Below are positions 35,036-44,163 of a DNA stretch of 64,000 bases, piece by piece. Both the position numbers and the translations under genes were made by a program. The notes below the pieces were generated by a model, which saw only the letters and a list, made by a program, of their open reading frames with translations, had not been told where the DNA came from and made no database searches. The stretch lies in NCBI RefSeq assembly GCF_001043975.1, contig NZ_LABY01000171.1:1-64000 (forward strand), read 5' to 3'. Source of the DNA: Methylobacterium variabile. GTDB taxonomy: Bacteria; Pseudomonadota; Alphaproteobacteria; Rhizobiales; Beijerinckiaceae. Numbering within the stretch: position 1 is the stretch's first letter; each line of letters starts with the position of its first letter.

Positions 35036-36547
35036 ATGGCCACCATCCGCGAAGACGACCTGGTCTCCTCCATCGCCGACGCCCTGCAGTTCATCTCGTA
35101 CTATCATCCGGCGGACTACATCCAGAACCTCGCCGACGCCTGGCGGCGCGAGGAGAGCCCGGCGGCCCGGGACGCGATGGCGCAGATCCTGGTCAATTCC
35201 CGCATGGCGGCCTTCGGCCGGCGGCCGATCTGCCAGGATACCGGCACCGCGCAGATCTTCATGAAGGTCGGGCTCGGCGCCCGCATCGTCTCGAACCGCT
35301 CGCTCCAGGAGATCGTCGACGAGGGCGTGCGCCGGGCCTGGCGCGAGGAGCGCAACCCGTTACGCGCCTCGGTGGTCTCCGAACCGCTCTTCGGCCGCCG
35401 CAACACCGGCGACAACGCGCCCGCCATGCTGCACGTCGAGATGGTGGCCGGCGAGACGGTCGAGGTCCACGTCGCGGCGAAGGGCGGCGGCTCGGAGAAC
35501 AAGGCGAAGTTCGCCGCCCTCAACCCGAGCGACTCGGTGGCGGACTGGGTGGTGCGCACCGTCGAGACGCTCGGCGCCGGCTGGTGCCCGCCGGGCATGC
35601 TCGGCATCGGCGTCGGCGGCTCGCCCGAGAAGGCGATGACGCTGGCCAAGCTCTCGCTCCTCGACCCGATCGACCTGCCGCAGATCCGCGCCCGCGGTCC
35701 GTCCTCGAAGGAGGAGGAACTGCGGCTTGAGATCTTCGAGCGGGTCAACGCGCTCGGCATCGGCGCGCAGGGTCTCGGCGGGCTCACCACCGTGTTGGAT
35801 GTGAAGCTCAAGACCTTTCCGGTCCACGCCGCCTCGCTCCCCGTCGGCCTGATCCCGCAATGCGCCGCCGACCGGCACGCCCACTTCACCCTCGACGGCA
35901 GCGGCCCGGCCGTGTTCACCCCGCCCTCCCTCGACCTCTGGCCGCAGGACATCAGCGTCGCCACGGCGGCCGGGCGCCGGGTCGATCTCGACCGGCTGAC
36001 CCGCGAGGAGGTGGCGACCTGGCGCGCCGGCGAGACGCTGCTCCTGTCCGGCCGCCTGCTCACCGGGCGCGACGCGGCGCACCTGCGCCTGACCCGGATG
36101 CTGGAGGCCGGCGAGCCCCTGCCGGTCGACCTGCGCGACCGGGCGATCTACTACGTCGGCCCGGTCGATGCCGTGGGCGACGAGGCGGTGGGCCCGGCCG
36201 GCCCCACCACCGCGACCCGGATGGACAAGTTCCTCGAGCCGATCCTGTCGCGGACCGGCCTTCTCGTCATGGTCGGCAAGGCCGAGCGGGGACCCGCCGC
36301 CGTCGAGACCATCGCCCGCCACGGCGCGGCCTACCTGATCGCGGTGGGCGGGGCGGCCTACCTCGTCTCGAAGGCGATCAAGTCGGCACGGGTGCTGGCC
36401 TTCGAAGATCTCGGCATGGAGGCGATCCACGAATTCATCGTCGAGGACATGCCGGTGACGGTGGCGGTCGACGCTGCCGGCACGTCGGTCCACCGCGATG
36501 GGCCGGCGCGCTGGCGGCGGCCGGTGCGGGAGATGGCGCCGGCGTGA
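35036..36547 (+). CDS. Class I (iron-sulfur) fumarate hydratase
   Basis: This 503-residue enzyme interconverts fumarate and malate in the TCA cycle. Three cysteines are in place for the oxygen-sensitive 4Fe-4S cluster: C66 (ICQDTGT), C184 (GWCPPGM) and C276 (PQCAADRH). The C-terminal part has GPTTATRMDKFLEPIL, as in FumA/FumB. A GGGAGG site precedes the ATG. It is preceded by an inverted-repeat element, so it has its own transcription unit. Close homologues act on tartrate or mesaconate, so a related activity cannot be excluded. Confidence 0.95.
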   Translation: MATIREDDLVSSIADALQFISYYHPADYIQNLADAWRREESPAARDAMAQILVNSRMAAFGRRPICQDTGTAQIFMKVGLGARIVSNRSLQEIVDEGVRRAWREERNPLRASVVSEPLFGRRNTGDNAPAMLHVEMVAGETVEVHVAAKGGGSENKAKFAALNPSDSVADWVVRTVETLGAGWCPPGMLGIGVGGSPEKAMTLAKLSLLDPIDLPQIRARGPSSKEEELRLEIFERVNALGIGAQGLGGLTTVLDVKLKTFPVHAASLPVGLIPQCAADRHAHFTLDGSGPAVFTPPSLDLWPQDISVATAAGRRVDLDRLTREEVATWRAGETLLLSGRLLTGRDAAHLRLTRMLEAGEPLPVDLRDRAIYYVGPVDAVGDEAVGPAGPTTATRMDKFLEPILSRTGLLVMVGKAERGPAAVETIARHGAAYLIAVGGAAYLVSKAIKSARVLAFEDLGMEAIHEFIVEDMPVTVAVDAAGTSVHRDGPARWRRPVREMAPA

Positions 36548-36638
36548 GGGGGCTGCCTGCCATCAGCTGACCGCGGATCTCTCCCCGCCCACAGAAGGGG
36601 GAAGGGTTTATGCTCGCCACCCTCGCGTCCTTCCTGTC

Positions 36639-36656
36639 CCGTCACCGTTCAGTCAC
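36639..36656 (+). promoter_or_regulatory. Pho-box-like site before the phosphonate genes
   Basis: CCGTCAC (36639-36645), four bases, CAGTCAC (36650-36656): two direct heptamers with 11-base period, as in PhoB-binding sites (CTGTCAT repeats). It lies 38 bases before the GTG start of the DUF1045 gene. Confidence 0.55.
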
Positions 36657-36693
36657 GCGGCCGTGCTGAATCACGCGGAACAAGGAGAACCGC

Positions 36694-37371
36694 GTGACCG
36701 GCACCCCCCGCTACGCCCTCTACTTCACGCCGAAGCCTGACTCGGACCTCGCCCGGTTCGGCAACGCCGTTCTTGGTTACGACAACCACACCGGCGCCGA
36801 GGTGCCCCGCCCCGACGGGATGGCCGACCTCGCGGGCGTGACCGACTCCCCCCGGCTCTACGGCTTCCACGCCACCCTGAAGGCGCCGATGCGGCTTGCC
36901 CTCGGCGTGACCGAAGCTGACCTTCTGGACGCCGCCGCCGCCCTGGCGGCGGATCACCCGCCGGTCCCGGCGGGGCGCTTGCACGTCGCGACCTTGGGCG
37001 CCTTCACGGCCCTGATCCCGCAGGCCCCGCCCCCGGAGCTCGGCCTCTTCGCGGCGGAATGCGTCGCCGCCTTCGAGCCCTTCCGTGCCCCCCTGACCGA
37101 GGCCGAGACGGCGCGCCGCCGCCCCGAGCGCCTGACGCCGCGCGGCCGCGCCCTGCTGGCGCGCTGGGGCTACCCGCACGTCTTTGAAGATTTCCGCTTC
37201 CACATGACCCTCACCGACGCCCTGCCGGAGGAGGCCCGCGCGCCCTGGCGCGAGCGCCTCGCCGTGGCCTACGGCACGGGCGAACCCCTCACCCTCGACG
37301 CCCTGTCGGTGCTGCGCCAGGACGGCACGGCGCCGTTCCGGGTGGTTCAGCGCATCCCGTTCGGAGGTTGA
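36694..37371 (+). CDS. DUF1045 phosphonate-metabolism protein
   Basis: The 225-residue protein is of the DUF1045 family, which occurs in phosphonate (C-P lyase) clusters. It carries two 2H-phosphoesterase-like motifs, FHATLK near residue 58 and FHMTL near 169. Its usual role beside PhnM/PhnN is unclear, probably in ribosyl-phosphate intermediate handling. The start is GTG at 36694, behind AAGGAG. It is followed after 4 bases by the hexapeptide transferase gene. The Pho-box-like site upstream suggests phosphate-starvation control. Confidence 0.9.
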   Translation: MTGTPRYALYFTPKPDSDLARFGNAVLGYDNHTGAEVPRPDGMADLAGVTDSPRLYGFHATLKAPMRLALGVTEADLLDAAAALAADHPPVPAGRLHVATLGAFTALIPQAPPPELGLFAAECVAAFEPFRAPLTEAETARRRPERLTPRGRALLARWGYPHVFEDFRFHMTLTDALPEEARAPWRERLAVAYGTGEPLTLDALSVLRQDGTAPFRVVQRIPFGG

Positions 37372-37375
37372 TCGC

Positions 37376-37993
37376 ATGGCCGGACAGCTCGGGCTCGAGC
37401 CCGCCATCGACCCGACCGCCACGGTCAGGGAATGCCGCCTCGGTCGCTACACCGAGGTCGGTCCGCGCACGCAGCTCACCGAGACCGTGCTCGACGACTA
37501 CTCCTACATCGGCAACGACGGCGAGGTGATCTACACCACGATCGGCAAGTTCTGCTCGATCGCCGCGATGGTACGGATCAACCCGGGCAACCATCCGATG
37601 GAGCGGGCCTCGCAGAGCCACTTCACCTATCGGGCCGCCTCGTACTGGCCGGAGGAGGCGAACGAGCCGGCCTTCTTCGACCGGCGCCGGGCGAGCCCCG
37701 TTACCATCGGCCACGACGTCTGGATCGGTCACGGTGTCGTGGTGCTGCCGGGGCGCACCATCGGCACCGGCGCCGTGGTCGGGGCGGGCGCCATCGTGAC
37801 CCGGGACGTCGCGCCCTACAGCATCGTGGTCGGTAACCCGGCCCGCCCGGTGCGTCCCCGCTTCGACGCGGCGACCGCCGATCGCCTCGAGCGACTCGCC
37901 TGGTGGGACTGGGACCACGCCCGCCTGCGCGCCGCGCTTCCCGACTTCAGACAGCTTCCAATCGTGGACTTCCTTGACAAGTATGCCGGCTAA
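37376..37993 (+). CDS. Hexapeptide acetyltransferase of the phosphonate family
   Basis: The 205-residue protein is a left-handed beta-helix acyltransferase. Hexapeptide repeats include IGRYTEVG-like steps ([13 protein letters not shown]), [27 protein letters not shown] and [17 protein letters not shown], ending in [13 protein letters not shown]. It resembles the Vat/chloramphenicol-acetyltransferase-like proteins that accompany phn genes and whose substrate is unknown. GGAGG precedes the ATG by 8 bases. It is cotranscribed with the DUF1045 gene. Confidence 0.9.
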   Translation: MAGQLGLEPAIDPTATVRECRLGRYTEVGPRTQLTETVLDDYSYIGNDGEVIYTTIGKFCSIAAMVRINPGNHPMERASQSHFTYRAASYWPEEANEPAFFDRRRASPVTIGHDVWIGHGVVVLPGRTIGTGAVVGAGAIVTRDVAPYSIVVGNPARPVRPRFDAATADRLERLAWWDWDHARLRAALPDFRQLPIVDFLDKYAG

Positions 37994-38004
37994 GCAATGA
38001 CGGA

Positions 38005-38022
38005 CTGTCATCCTACCGTCGC
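38005..38022 (+). promoter_or_regulatory. Pho-box-like site before phnC
   Basis: CTGTCAT (38005-38011), four bases, CCGTCGC (38016-38022). The first heptamer is a perfect PhoB half site and the second matches in four of seven positions. It lies 47 bases before the phnC ATG. Confidence 0.5.
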
Positions 38023-38068
38023 TTAACCGGCGTTTACGTTCGCCCGAACAGCGAAATCGGGCGAGCGG

Positions 38069-38890
38069 ATGCTGGTTGTCGAGAACCTCACGCGCCAATA
38101 CGGGGCGCGCCGTGCCGTGGACGGCGTCAGCCTCTCCATCGAGCGCGGCAGCTTCGTCGGCGTGATCGGGCGCTCGGGCGCCGGCAAGTCGACCCTGCTG
38201 CGGATGCTCAACCGCCTCGCCGATCCCACCGGCGGGCGCATCCTGTACGACGGCACCGACGTGACGGCCCTGCGCGGCCGGGCCCTGCGGGCCTGGCGCG
38301 CCCGCTGCGCGATGATCTTCCAGCAGTTCAACCTCGTCGGCCGGCTCGACGTGATGACGAACGTGCTGATGGGCCGGCTCAACCCGATGCCGGCCCACCG
38401 CTCGCTCCTCAAATTGTGGAGCGAGGAAGACAAGGCGCTGGCCCTCGCGGCGTTGGAAAACTTCGACATGGGGGCGTTCGCCGCCAACCGGGCTGACCAG
38501 CTCTCCGGCGGCCAGCAGCAGCGGGTGGCCATCGCCCGCGCCCTGGTTCAGGAGCCGGAGATCATCCTGGCCGACGAGCCGGTGGCCTCCCTCGACCCGC
38601 GCAACACCCGCCTGGTGATGGACGCGCTCGCCGACGCCAACAAGCGGTACGGCATCACCGTGCTGTGCAACCTGCACTCCCTCGACCTCGCCCGCGCCTA
38701 TTGCGACCGGCTGATCGGCCTCTCGGCCGGCCGGGTGGTGTTCGACGGCCGCGGCTTCGACCTCACCGAGGACGTCGCCCGCACCCTCTACGGGCTCGAG
38801 GCCGGCGAGGTGATGGACCGGGCCGAGCCTGAACCCGAGCCCGCCGTGGCGCCGCGGCCGGTCCGCCACGCCGAGGCGCTGAGCGCCTAG
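38069..38890 (+). CDS. phnC: Phosphonate ABC transporter, ATP-binding protein
   Basis: This 273-residue ATPase energises phosphonate import at the inner membrane. It has Walker [10 protein letters not shown] from residue 34, Q-loop MIFQQFN, signature [15 protein letters not shown] and Walker [12 protein letters not shown]. The N-terminal EVALTRQYGA-like segment fits PhnC. phnD follows after 29 bases, and the two phnE genes complete the importer. A PhoB-type site upstream suggests induction when phosphate is scarce. Confidence 0.96.
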   Translation: MLVVENLTRQYGARRAVDGVSLSIERGSFVGVIGRSGAGKSTLLRMLNRLADPTGGRILYDGTDVTALRGRALRAWRARCAMIFQQFNLVGRLDVMTNVLMGRLNPMPAHRSLLKLWSEEDKALALAALENFDMGAFAANRADQLSGGQQQRVAIARALVQEPEIILADEPVASLDPRNTRLVMDALADANKRYGITVLCNLHSLDLARAYCDRLIGLSAGRVVFDGRGFDLTEDVARTLYGLEAGEVMDRAEPEPEPAVAPRPVRHAEALSA

Positions 38891-38919
38891 ACTGTCACGT
38901 TCCAGGAAGGATCCGATCG

Positions 38920-39846
38920 ATGCTGAACCGCCGCACCCTCGTGGGCGCCGTCACCCTCGCGCTAGCCGCCGGCCCCGCTTTCGCCCAGGACTGGAAGGCC
39001 AAGTACCCGGAGCTGACCCTCGGGGTGATCCCGGCCGAGAACGCCTCCGGCACCGTCGACCGCTACACCCCGCTCACCGCCTACCTCTCGAAGGAGATCG
39101 GCGTGCCGGTGAAGCTGCGGGTCGCCAACGACTACGCCGCGGTGATCGAGGGCCAGCGCGCCGGCAACATCCAGCTCGCCTTCTACGGTCCGGCCTCCTT
39201 CGCCCGCGCGGTGATGACCGGCGTGAAGACCGAGCCGCTGGTCAACCAGAAGCACGACAACGGCGTGTCGGGCTACTACTCGGTGATCTACGTCCGGGCC
39301 GACAGCCCGTACCAGAAGGTCGAGGATCTGAAGGGCAAGAGCCTCGCCCTCGTCGACCCGAACTCGACCTCCGGCAACCAGGCGCCGCGCTTCTTCATGC
39401 AGAAGGCCGGCCACGACGTCGACAAGCTGTTCGGCAAGACCTTCTACGCCGGCAGCCACGAGAACGCCGTGCTGGCGCTGGTGCAGGGCACCGCCGACGC
39501 CGCCGCCAACTTGTACAACTCCGAGAACGACACCGCCGTCACCCGCATGGTGACCAAGGGCATGCTGAAGAAGCCCGACGGCTCGCCCATGGCGCAGTCG
39601 GACTTCCGCGTCGTCTTCAAGTCCGAGTTCCTGCCCGAGGGCCCGTTCACTGTGCTCTCGAGCCTGCCCGACGACCTGAAGCAGAAGATCCGCCAGGCCT
39701 TCATCGACCTGCCGACCAAGGACAAGGCCACCTTCGACAAACTGTCGGACGGCAAGGACCTCGGCCTCAACCCGGTGACGCTGAAGGACTACCAGCCGAT
39801 CATCGAGATGCTCCGCTACAACGACGAGCAGCGCAAGCGGTCGTAA
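38920..39846 (+). CDS. phnD: Phosphonate ABC transporter, substrate-binding protein
   Basis: The 308-residue periplasmic binding protein has a signal peptide (MLNRRTLVGAVTLALAAGPA, cleavage near AFA). The mature part shows LTLGVIPAENASGT, the TSGNQAPRFF segment and DVDKLFGKTFYAGSH typical of PhnD-like proteins. It captures phosphonates for the PhnE permease. AGGAAGG lies upstream of the ATG. It is followed by a 26-base-pair hairpin before phnE, which may raise its own mRNA level relative to the permease genes. Confidence 0.95.
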   Translation: MLNRRTLVGAVTLALAAGPAFAQDWKAKYPELTLGVIPAENASGTVDRYTPLTAYLSKEIGVPVKLRVANDYAAVIEGQRAGNIQLAFYGPASFARAVMTGVKTEPLVNQKHDNGVSGYYSVIYVRADSPYQKVEDLKGKSLALVDPNSTSGNQAPRFFMQKAGHDVDKLFGKTFYAGSHENAVLALVQGTADAAANLYNSENDTAVTRMVTKGMLKKPDGSPMAQSDFRVVFKSEFLPEGPFTVLSSLPDDLKQKIRQAFIDLPTKDKATFDKLSDGKDLGLNPVTLKDYQPIIEMLRYNDEQRKRS

Positions 39847-39888
39847 CGCTCGTCGAGTCCCGGAGCGTCGTTCCCCCGGGAGCAGGAA

Positions 39889-39942
39889 GAGCGCAGGCTT
39901 TCCCCTCTCCCCGCCAGCGGGGAGAGGGGAAAGCCTGCGCTC
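39889..39942. repeat. 26-bp perfect stem hairpin between phnD and phnE
   Basis: Arms 39889-39914 and 39917-39942 are exact reverse complements separated by CA. It begins 42 bases after the phnD stop. Since phnE follows in the same direction, it may stop or stabilise part of the transcript, making phnD more abundant than phnE. Confidence 0.7.
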
Positions 39943-40009
39943 AACTTCTCTGCCGGGTGGTTCTGCCCTCACGTGCACTTTCCTTCCGGCACCGGAGACC
40001 CGAACCCCC

Positions 40010-40894
40010 GTGACCGCCCACATCGACGGACTGCCCCCCGACCGCGAGAGGACGCTGCTCGCCGCCTACGCGGGCGCCGTCGCGTCGAGCCGCCGCCGCA
40101 CTCTCGCGGTCTTCGTCGTCGTCGTGGCGCTGTATCTTCTCGCCGGCTGGATGGCCGAGGTGCGGCCGCTCACCTTCCTCGACAACATCCAGAACTTCTC
40201 GGCCTACGTCGCCCAGATCCTGCCGCCGCTGACCCTCGCCAATCTCCCGGCGGACCTGGCGGCCTGGTACTGGGGCCTGCCGAAATGGCTTGGGCTCCTC
40301 GCCGAGACCCTGCTGATGGCCTATCTCGGCACGCTGTTCGGCGGCATCGCGGCCTTCGGCCTGTGCTTCCTCGCCTCCGCCAACCTGGTGCGCTCGGCGA
40401 CGCTGCGCTTCTGCGCCCGGCGCTTCCTGGAGGTGTGCCGCACGGTGCCGGAGGTGGTCTTCGCCCTCATCTTCGTGATCGCCTTCGGGCTCGGGCCGAT
40501 GGTCGGCGTCCTGGCGCTGGCCATCCACACCGCCGGGGCGCTCGGCAAGCTCTTCTCCGAGGTGGTCGAGAACATCGACATGAAGCCGGTCGAGGGCCTG
40601 ACCGGCACCGGCGCGAGCTTCGTCGAGACCGTGCGCTTCGCGGTGGTGCCGCAGGTGCTCTCGAACTTCGCCTCCTACGCGCTGCTGCGCTTCGAGATCA
40701 ACGTGCGGGGGGCCGGCGTCATGGGCTTCGTCGGGGCCGGCGGCATCGGCCAGGAATTCCTGGTCGCGATCCGCAACTTCTACTACTCGGACGTGAGCGC
40801 GATCCTGCTCCTCATCATCCTCACCGTGGTGACGATCGACCTCGCCACCGAGCGCCTGCGCCACCACCTCCTCGGCCGGGAGGCCCACGCGTGA
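40010..40894 (+). CDS. phnE: Phosphonate ABC transporter permease, first copy
   Basis: The 294-residue inner-membrane permease has about six hydrophobic segments and the coupling-helix region GAGGIGQEFLVAIRNFYYS, with the EAA-like VRFAVVPQVLSNFASYALLR. The gene starts with GTG at 40010. It overlaps the second permease gene by 4 bases. Two different PhnE subunits would form a heterodimeric channel with PhnC and PhnD, as in many rhizobial systems. Confidence 0.94.
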   Translation: MTAHIDGLPPDRERTLLAAYAGAVASSRRRTLAVFVVVVALYLLAGWMAEVRPLTFLDNIQNFSAYVAQILPPLTLANLPADLAAWYWGLPKWLGLLAETLLMAYLGTLFGGIAAFGLCFLASANLVRSATLRFCARRFLEVCRTVPEVVFALIFVIAFGLGPMVGVLALAIHTAGALGKLFSEVVENIDMKPVEGLTGTGASFVETVRFAVVPQVLSNFASYALLRFEINVRGAGVMGFVGAGGIGQEFLVAIRNFYYSDVSAILLLIILTVVTIDLATERLRHHLLGREAHA

Positions 40895-41772
40895 GCCGCC
40901 CGCCCTCCGCCCTGCGCCAGAGCTCCTTGCGCCAGACGGCCCTCGCCGACCTCGAGGGCTTGCGCCGGCGCCATCGGGACGTGTTCCGGCCCTCGTGGCG
41001 CCGCCGCGCGGTGGTGATCGGCACCCTCGCCCTCGTCGTCGGCCTCGCCGTCCTCGGCATGGTCCGGCTCGACTTCTCGCTCCTGCGCATCCTCCACGGC
41101 CTGCATCGCCTCGGCGAGTTCGCCGGCATGATGCTGCCGCCCTCGACCGGCGGGCGCTTCGCGATCTTCATGACGGCGCTCGGGGAGACGCTCGCCATCG
41201 CGTTCCTGGGCACGCTCACGGCAGCCTGCATCGCCTTCCCCGTCGCGTTCCTCGCCGCCCGCAACGTGGTGCCGAACCCGTTCGTGCGCTTCGGGGTGCG
41301 CCGCGGCTTCGACGTGATCCGCTCCGTCGACGTGCTGATCTGGGCGCTGATCTGGATCAACGTCGTCGGCCTCGGCCCCTTCGCCGGCGCGCTCGCCATC
41401 GCCTGCTCGGATGTCGGGGCACTCGGCAAGCTGTTCTCCGAGGCGATCGAGACCGCCGACCGCAAGGCGCAGGAGGGCGTCACGGCGTCGGGCGGCAGCC
41501 GGCTGCACCGGGTCCGCTTCGGCCTGGTGCCGGCGGTGCTGCCGGTGCTGGCGAGCCAGGTGCTGTACTTCTTCGAGTCGAACACCCGCTCGGCCACCAT
41601 CATCGGCATCGTCGGGGCGGGCGGCATCGGCCAGTACCTGACCGAGCTGATCCGGGTGCTGGAGATGCAGCAGGTCGCCTTCCTGGTGCTGATGATCCTG
41701 GTCACCGTGGCGCTGATCGACCTCGTCTCGGGCCGCCTGCGCCGGGCGATCATCGGCGGCGCGGCCCACTGA
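40891..41772 (+). CDS. phnE: Phosphonate ABC transporter permease, second copy
   Basis: The 293-residue permease is a paralogue of the preceding one, with VRFGLVPAVLPVLASQVLYFF, SATIIGIVGAGGIGQYLTEL and about six hydrophobic segments. It starts with GTG at 40891 inside the stop region of the first phnE (GTGA overlap), so the genes are translationally coupled. The N-terminus is basic and cytoplasmic (LRRRHRDVFRPSWRRR). It closes the phnCDEE operon. Confidence 0.94.
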   Translation: MSRPPSALRQSSLRQTALADLEGLRRRHRDVFRPSWRRRAVVIGTLALVVGLAVLGMVRLDFSLLRILHGLHRLGEFAGMMLPPSTGGRFAIFMTALGETLAIAFLGTLTAACIAFPVAFLAARNVVPNPFVRFGVRRGFDVIRSVDVLIWALIWINVVGLGPFAGALAIACSDVGALGKLFSEAIETADRKAQEGVTASGGSRLHRVRFGLVPAVLPVLASQVLYFFESNTRSATIIGIVGAGGIGQYLTELIRVLEMQQVAFLVLMILVTVALIDLVSGRLRRAIIGGAAH

Positions 41773-41858
41773 GACCCCGCGGGTTAGGGGCCTGATTCCA
41801 CCGCGTTTTCGCGCCTGCGAACGGATTTTCGCAGGGCGCGAAATCCCGTCTGCGACGA

Positions 41859-41888
41859 TTGTCTTCCCCCGCGGCGGGCGCCTATAAG
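41859..41888 (+). promoter_or_regulatory. Candidate promoter of yebC
   Basis: TTGTCT (41859-41864), 18 bases, TATAAG (41883-41888), about 87 bases before the yebC start. Good match to a housekeeping promoter for this GC content. Confidence 0.45.
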
Positions 41889-41974
41889 CCGGCTGTCTCA
41901 CACGCCCCTTGCGGCGTCGAGAGCCCCGCCGGGCGCTCTCCGCGCGCAGGGTCGATCTTCCGCCGGGGAGCGCC

Positions 41975-42721
41975 ATGGCCGGGCATTCACAGTTCAAGAA
42001 CATCATGCACCGCAAGGGCCGCGTCGACGCGGTCCGCTCGAAGGTGTTTTCCAAGCTCGCCCGCGAGATCACGGTCGCGGCCAAGCTCGGCACGCCGGAC
42101 CCGTCGATGAATCCGCGCCTGCGCGCCGCCATCCTGGCGGCCCGGGCCGAGAACATGCCCAAGGACAACATCGAGCGCGCCATCAAGAAGGCGGCCGGCG
42201 GCGACGCGGAGAACTACGAGGAGATCCGCTACGAGGGCTACGGCCCCGGCGGCGCCGCCTTGATCGTCGAGGCGCAGACCGACAACCGCAACCGCACGGC
42301 CTCCGACGTGCGCTCGGCCTTCACCAAGTCCGGCGGCAGCCTCGCCGAGACCGGCGCGGTATCGTTCATGTTCGACCGCGTCGGCCTCGTCGCCTTCGAC
42401 GCGAAGGTCGCCGACGCCGACACGATGCTCGAAGCCGCCATCGAGGCCGGCGCCGACGACGTGAAGTCCGACGAGGGCGGCCACGAGATCACCTGCGACC
42501 AGGGCGCCCTCGGGGACGTCTCCAAGACCCTCGAGGCCCGCTTCGGCGAGCCCCGCCGCACCGCGCTGATCTGGCGGGCCCAGAACACCGTCGACGTCGA
42601 CGACGAGACCGCCGAGAAGCTGATCCGCCTCGTCGAGACCATCGAGGACCAGGACGACGTGCAGAACGTGTTCGTGAACTTCGCGGTGTCGGACGCCATG
42701 ATGGCGAAGATGCAGGGATGA
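41975..42721 (+). CDS. YebC/PmpR-family protein (TACO1)
   Basis: The 248-residue protein matches the family: [20 protein letters not shown] at the N-terminus, [28 protein letters not shown] and a late VFVNFAV-like acidic segment. YebC proteins were long called transcriptional regulators and are now also tied to translation of proline-rich stretches. The typical partner ruvC is not seen here. The ATG at 41975 gives the exact family start. A 17-bp hairpin follows. Confidence 0.95.
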   Translation: MAGHSQFKNIMHRKGRVDAVRSKVFSKLAREITVAAKLGTPDPSMNPRLRAAILAARAENMPKDNIERAIKKAAGGDAENYEEIRYEGYGPGGAALIVEAQTDNRNRTASDVRSAFTKSGGSLAETGAVSFMFDRVGLVAFDAKVADADTMLEAAIEAGADDVKSDEGGHEITCDQGALGDVSKTLEARFGEPRRTALIWRAQNTVDVDDETAEKLIRLVETIEDQDDVQNVFVNFAVSDAMMAKMQG

Positions 42722-42749
42722 GGGGAGGGCGGCTGCTCCCGTTTCGAGT

Positions 42750-42808
42750 GCCGCCCCTTTCCCGGACGACCGGGGCGCCAGCGTAAGGAGATCCGGGAAA
42801 GGGGCGGC
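42750..42808. repeat. Inverted repeat between yebC and the sensor kinase gene
   Basis: A 17-base stem (42750-42766 with 42792-42808) encloses a 25-base loop; CTTTCCCGGA is in the left arm. The same sequence, CCCTTTCCCGGACGAC followed by AGGAGATCCGG, recurs at 57970-58010, so this is a repeat-family member that also separates convergent genes. Confidence 0.7.
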
Positions 42809-42822
42809 GTGCCTAAGGGTAT

Positions 42823-44163
42823 TTATCCCGGCAACCGCAGCCGGGCCCGCAAGCCCCCCATCTCCGACCGGTCGAGCTCCAGTCCGCCGCCGTAGAGTTC
42901 GGCGAGCTCCGTCGTGATCGCCAGGCCGAAGCCGTGGCCCGGCACCGTCTCGTCGAGGCGCCGGCCGCGCTGCGCCACCGCCGCCAGGGCCTCGGGCCCG
43001 AGGCCGGGTCCGTCATCCTCGATCGCGATCACCACGTCGCTCCCGATCGCGTCCGCCGCGACCCGCACCGCGCCGGTGCACCACGTGCAGGCGTTGTCGA
43101 TCAGGTTGCCCAGCATCTCGTCGAGGTCCTGCGGGTCGCAGGCGACGGCCAGGCCAGGGGGGATCGCGCAGGTCACCCGCACGCCCTTCTCGGCGTGAAG
43201 CCGCTCCAGGGCGCCAGCGAGGTCGGCGACCGGCCCGGCGAGGGTGGTGCGCATCCGGGTCGCCCCGGCGAGCGCGGCGCTGCGGGCCCGGCGCAGGTGG
43301 TGGCGCAGGCCGCGGTCGAGGCTGGCGACGAGGTGCGACAGGCGTCCGTCCGGGTCGCGGCCGGGCTCCGACAGGGCGAGGCTGAGGGTCGCGAGCGGCG
43401 TCTTGAGGCCGTGGGCGAGGTTCGCCACGTGGGTGCGGGCCTGGGCGAGCTGGGCGGCGTTCTGGTCGAGGAGCGCGTTGATCTCGGCGGCGAGCGGCCG
43501 GACCTCGGCGGGCTGGGGCTCGGGCACCCGCTCGCGCCGGCCCGCCCGCACGGCTTCGAGCTCCTGGCGCAGCCTGTCCAGGGGGCGCAGGCCGAGTCGC
43601 ACCTGCACCAGTCCTGCGCCGGCAAGGACGAGGCCCAGCACCACGAGGCTCGCGGCGAGCGCCAGGCCCGCCTCCCGCAGGGGTCCGTTGAGAGCGGCGC
43701 GCGGCGCGCTCGCCGCCACCACGGTGCCGTCCGGCAAGGTCAGGACCCGCAGGATCAAGGGCTCGCCGCGCGGGCCGGTGCCGTCCGCCGGGCGGGGGCG
43801 GTCGTCGTCCCCGCCCGGCAGCGCCGGCACGGCGAGGAGGCGCTCCCCGAGCGACGCGGAGCGCAGGACCGCGTTGCCGCGCCGAACCTGCCAAAACCAG
43901 CCCGAGCCGGGCCGGTCGAAGGGCGGCGCGTCGAGGTCGCGGGCGAGCCGCAGGCGCGGACCGCTCTCCAGCCCCGAGACCAGGGAGACGATCTGCGCGT
44001 CGAGCCGCCCGTCGATCTGCCCGCGTACGAACCGGGCGAGGATCAGCCCGATGGCCAGGCCCGCCACGACCAGGGCGGCCACGATCAGCGCCAGCACCCC
44101 GACAAGCAGGCGCCGCCTTAAGGAGCCGATCTGGCCCAGGCCCGTCTGGTTCGGGCCCGTCAC
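42823..44163 (-). CDS. Two-component sensor histidine kinase, PhoQ-like
   Basis: The 446-residue kinase has two transmembrane helices (about residues 17-40 and 170-190) around a periplasmic domain of roughly 125 residues. A HAMP-like linker follows, then the H-box NLAHGLKTPLATL with H251, and an ATPase domain ending in EDDGPGLG and GHGFGLAIT. The gene starts with GTG at 44163 within the regulator stop (GTGA overlap). The pair resembles the PhoPQ/FeuPQ class; the signal is unknown. Confidence 0.93.
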   Translation of the reverse strand: MTGPNQTGLGQIGSLRRRLLVGVLALIVAALVVAGLAIGLILARFVRGQIDGRLDAQIVSLVSGLESGPRLRLARDLDAPPFDRPGSGWFWQVRRGNAVLRSASLGERLLAVPALPGGDDDRPRPADGTGPRGEPLILRVLTLPDGTVVAASAPRAALNGPLREAGLALAASLVVLGLVLAGAGLVQVRLGLRPLDRLRQELEAVRAGRRERVPEPQPAEVRPLAAEINALLDQNAAQLAQARTHVANLAHGLKTPLATLSLALSEPGRDPDGRLSHLVASLDRGLRHHLRRARSAALAGATRMRTTLAGPVADLAGALERLHAEKGVRVTCAIPPGLAVACDPQDLDEMLGNLIDNACTWCTGAVRVAADAIGSDVVIAIEDDGPGLGPEALAAVAQRGRRLDETVPGHGFGLAITTELAELYGGGLELDRSEMGGLRARLRLPG

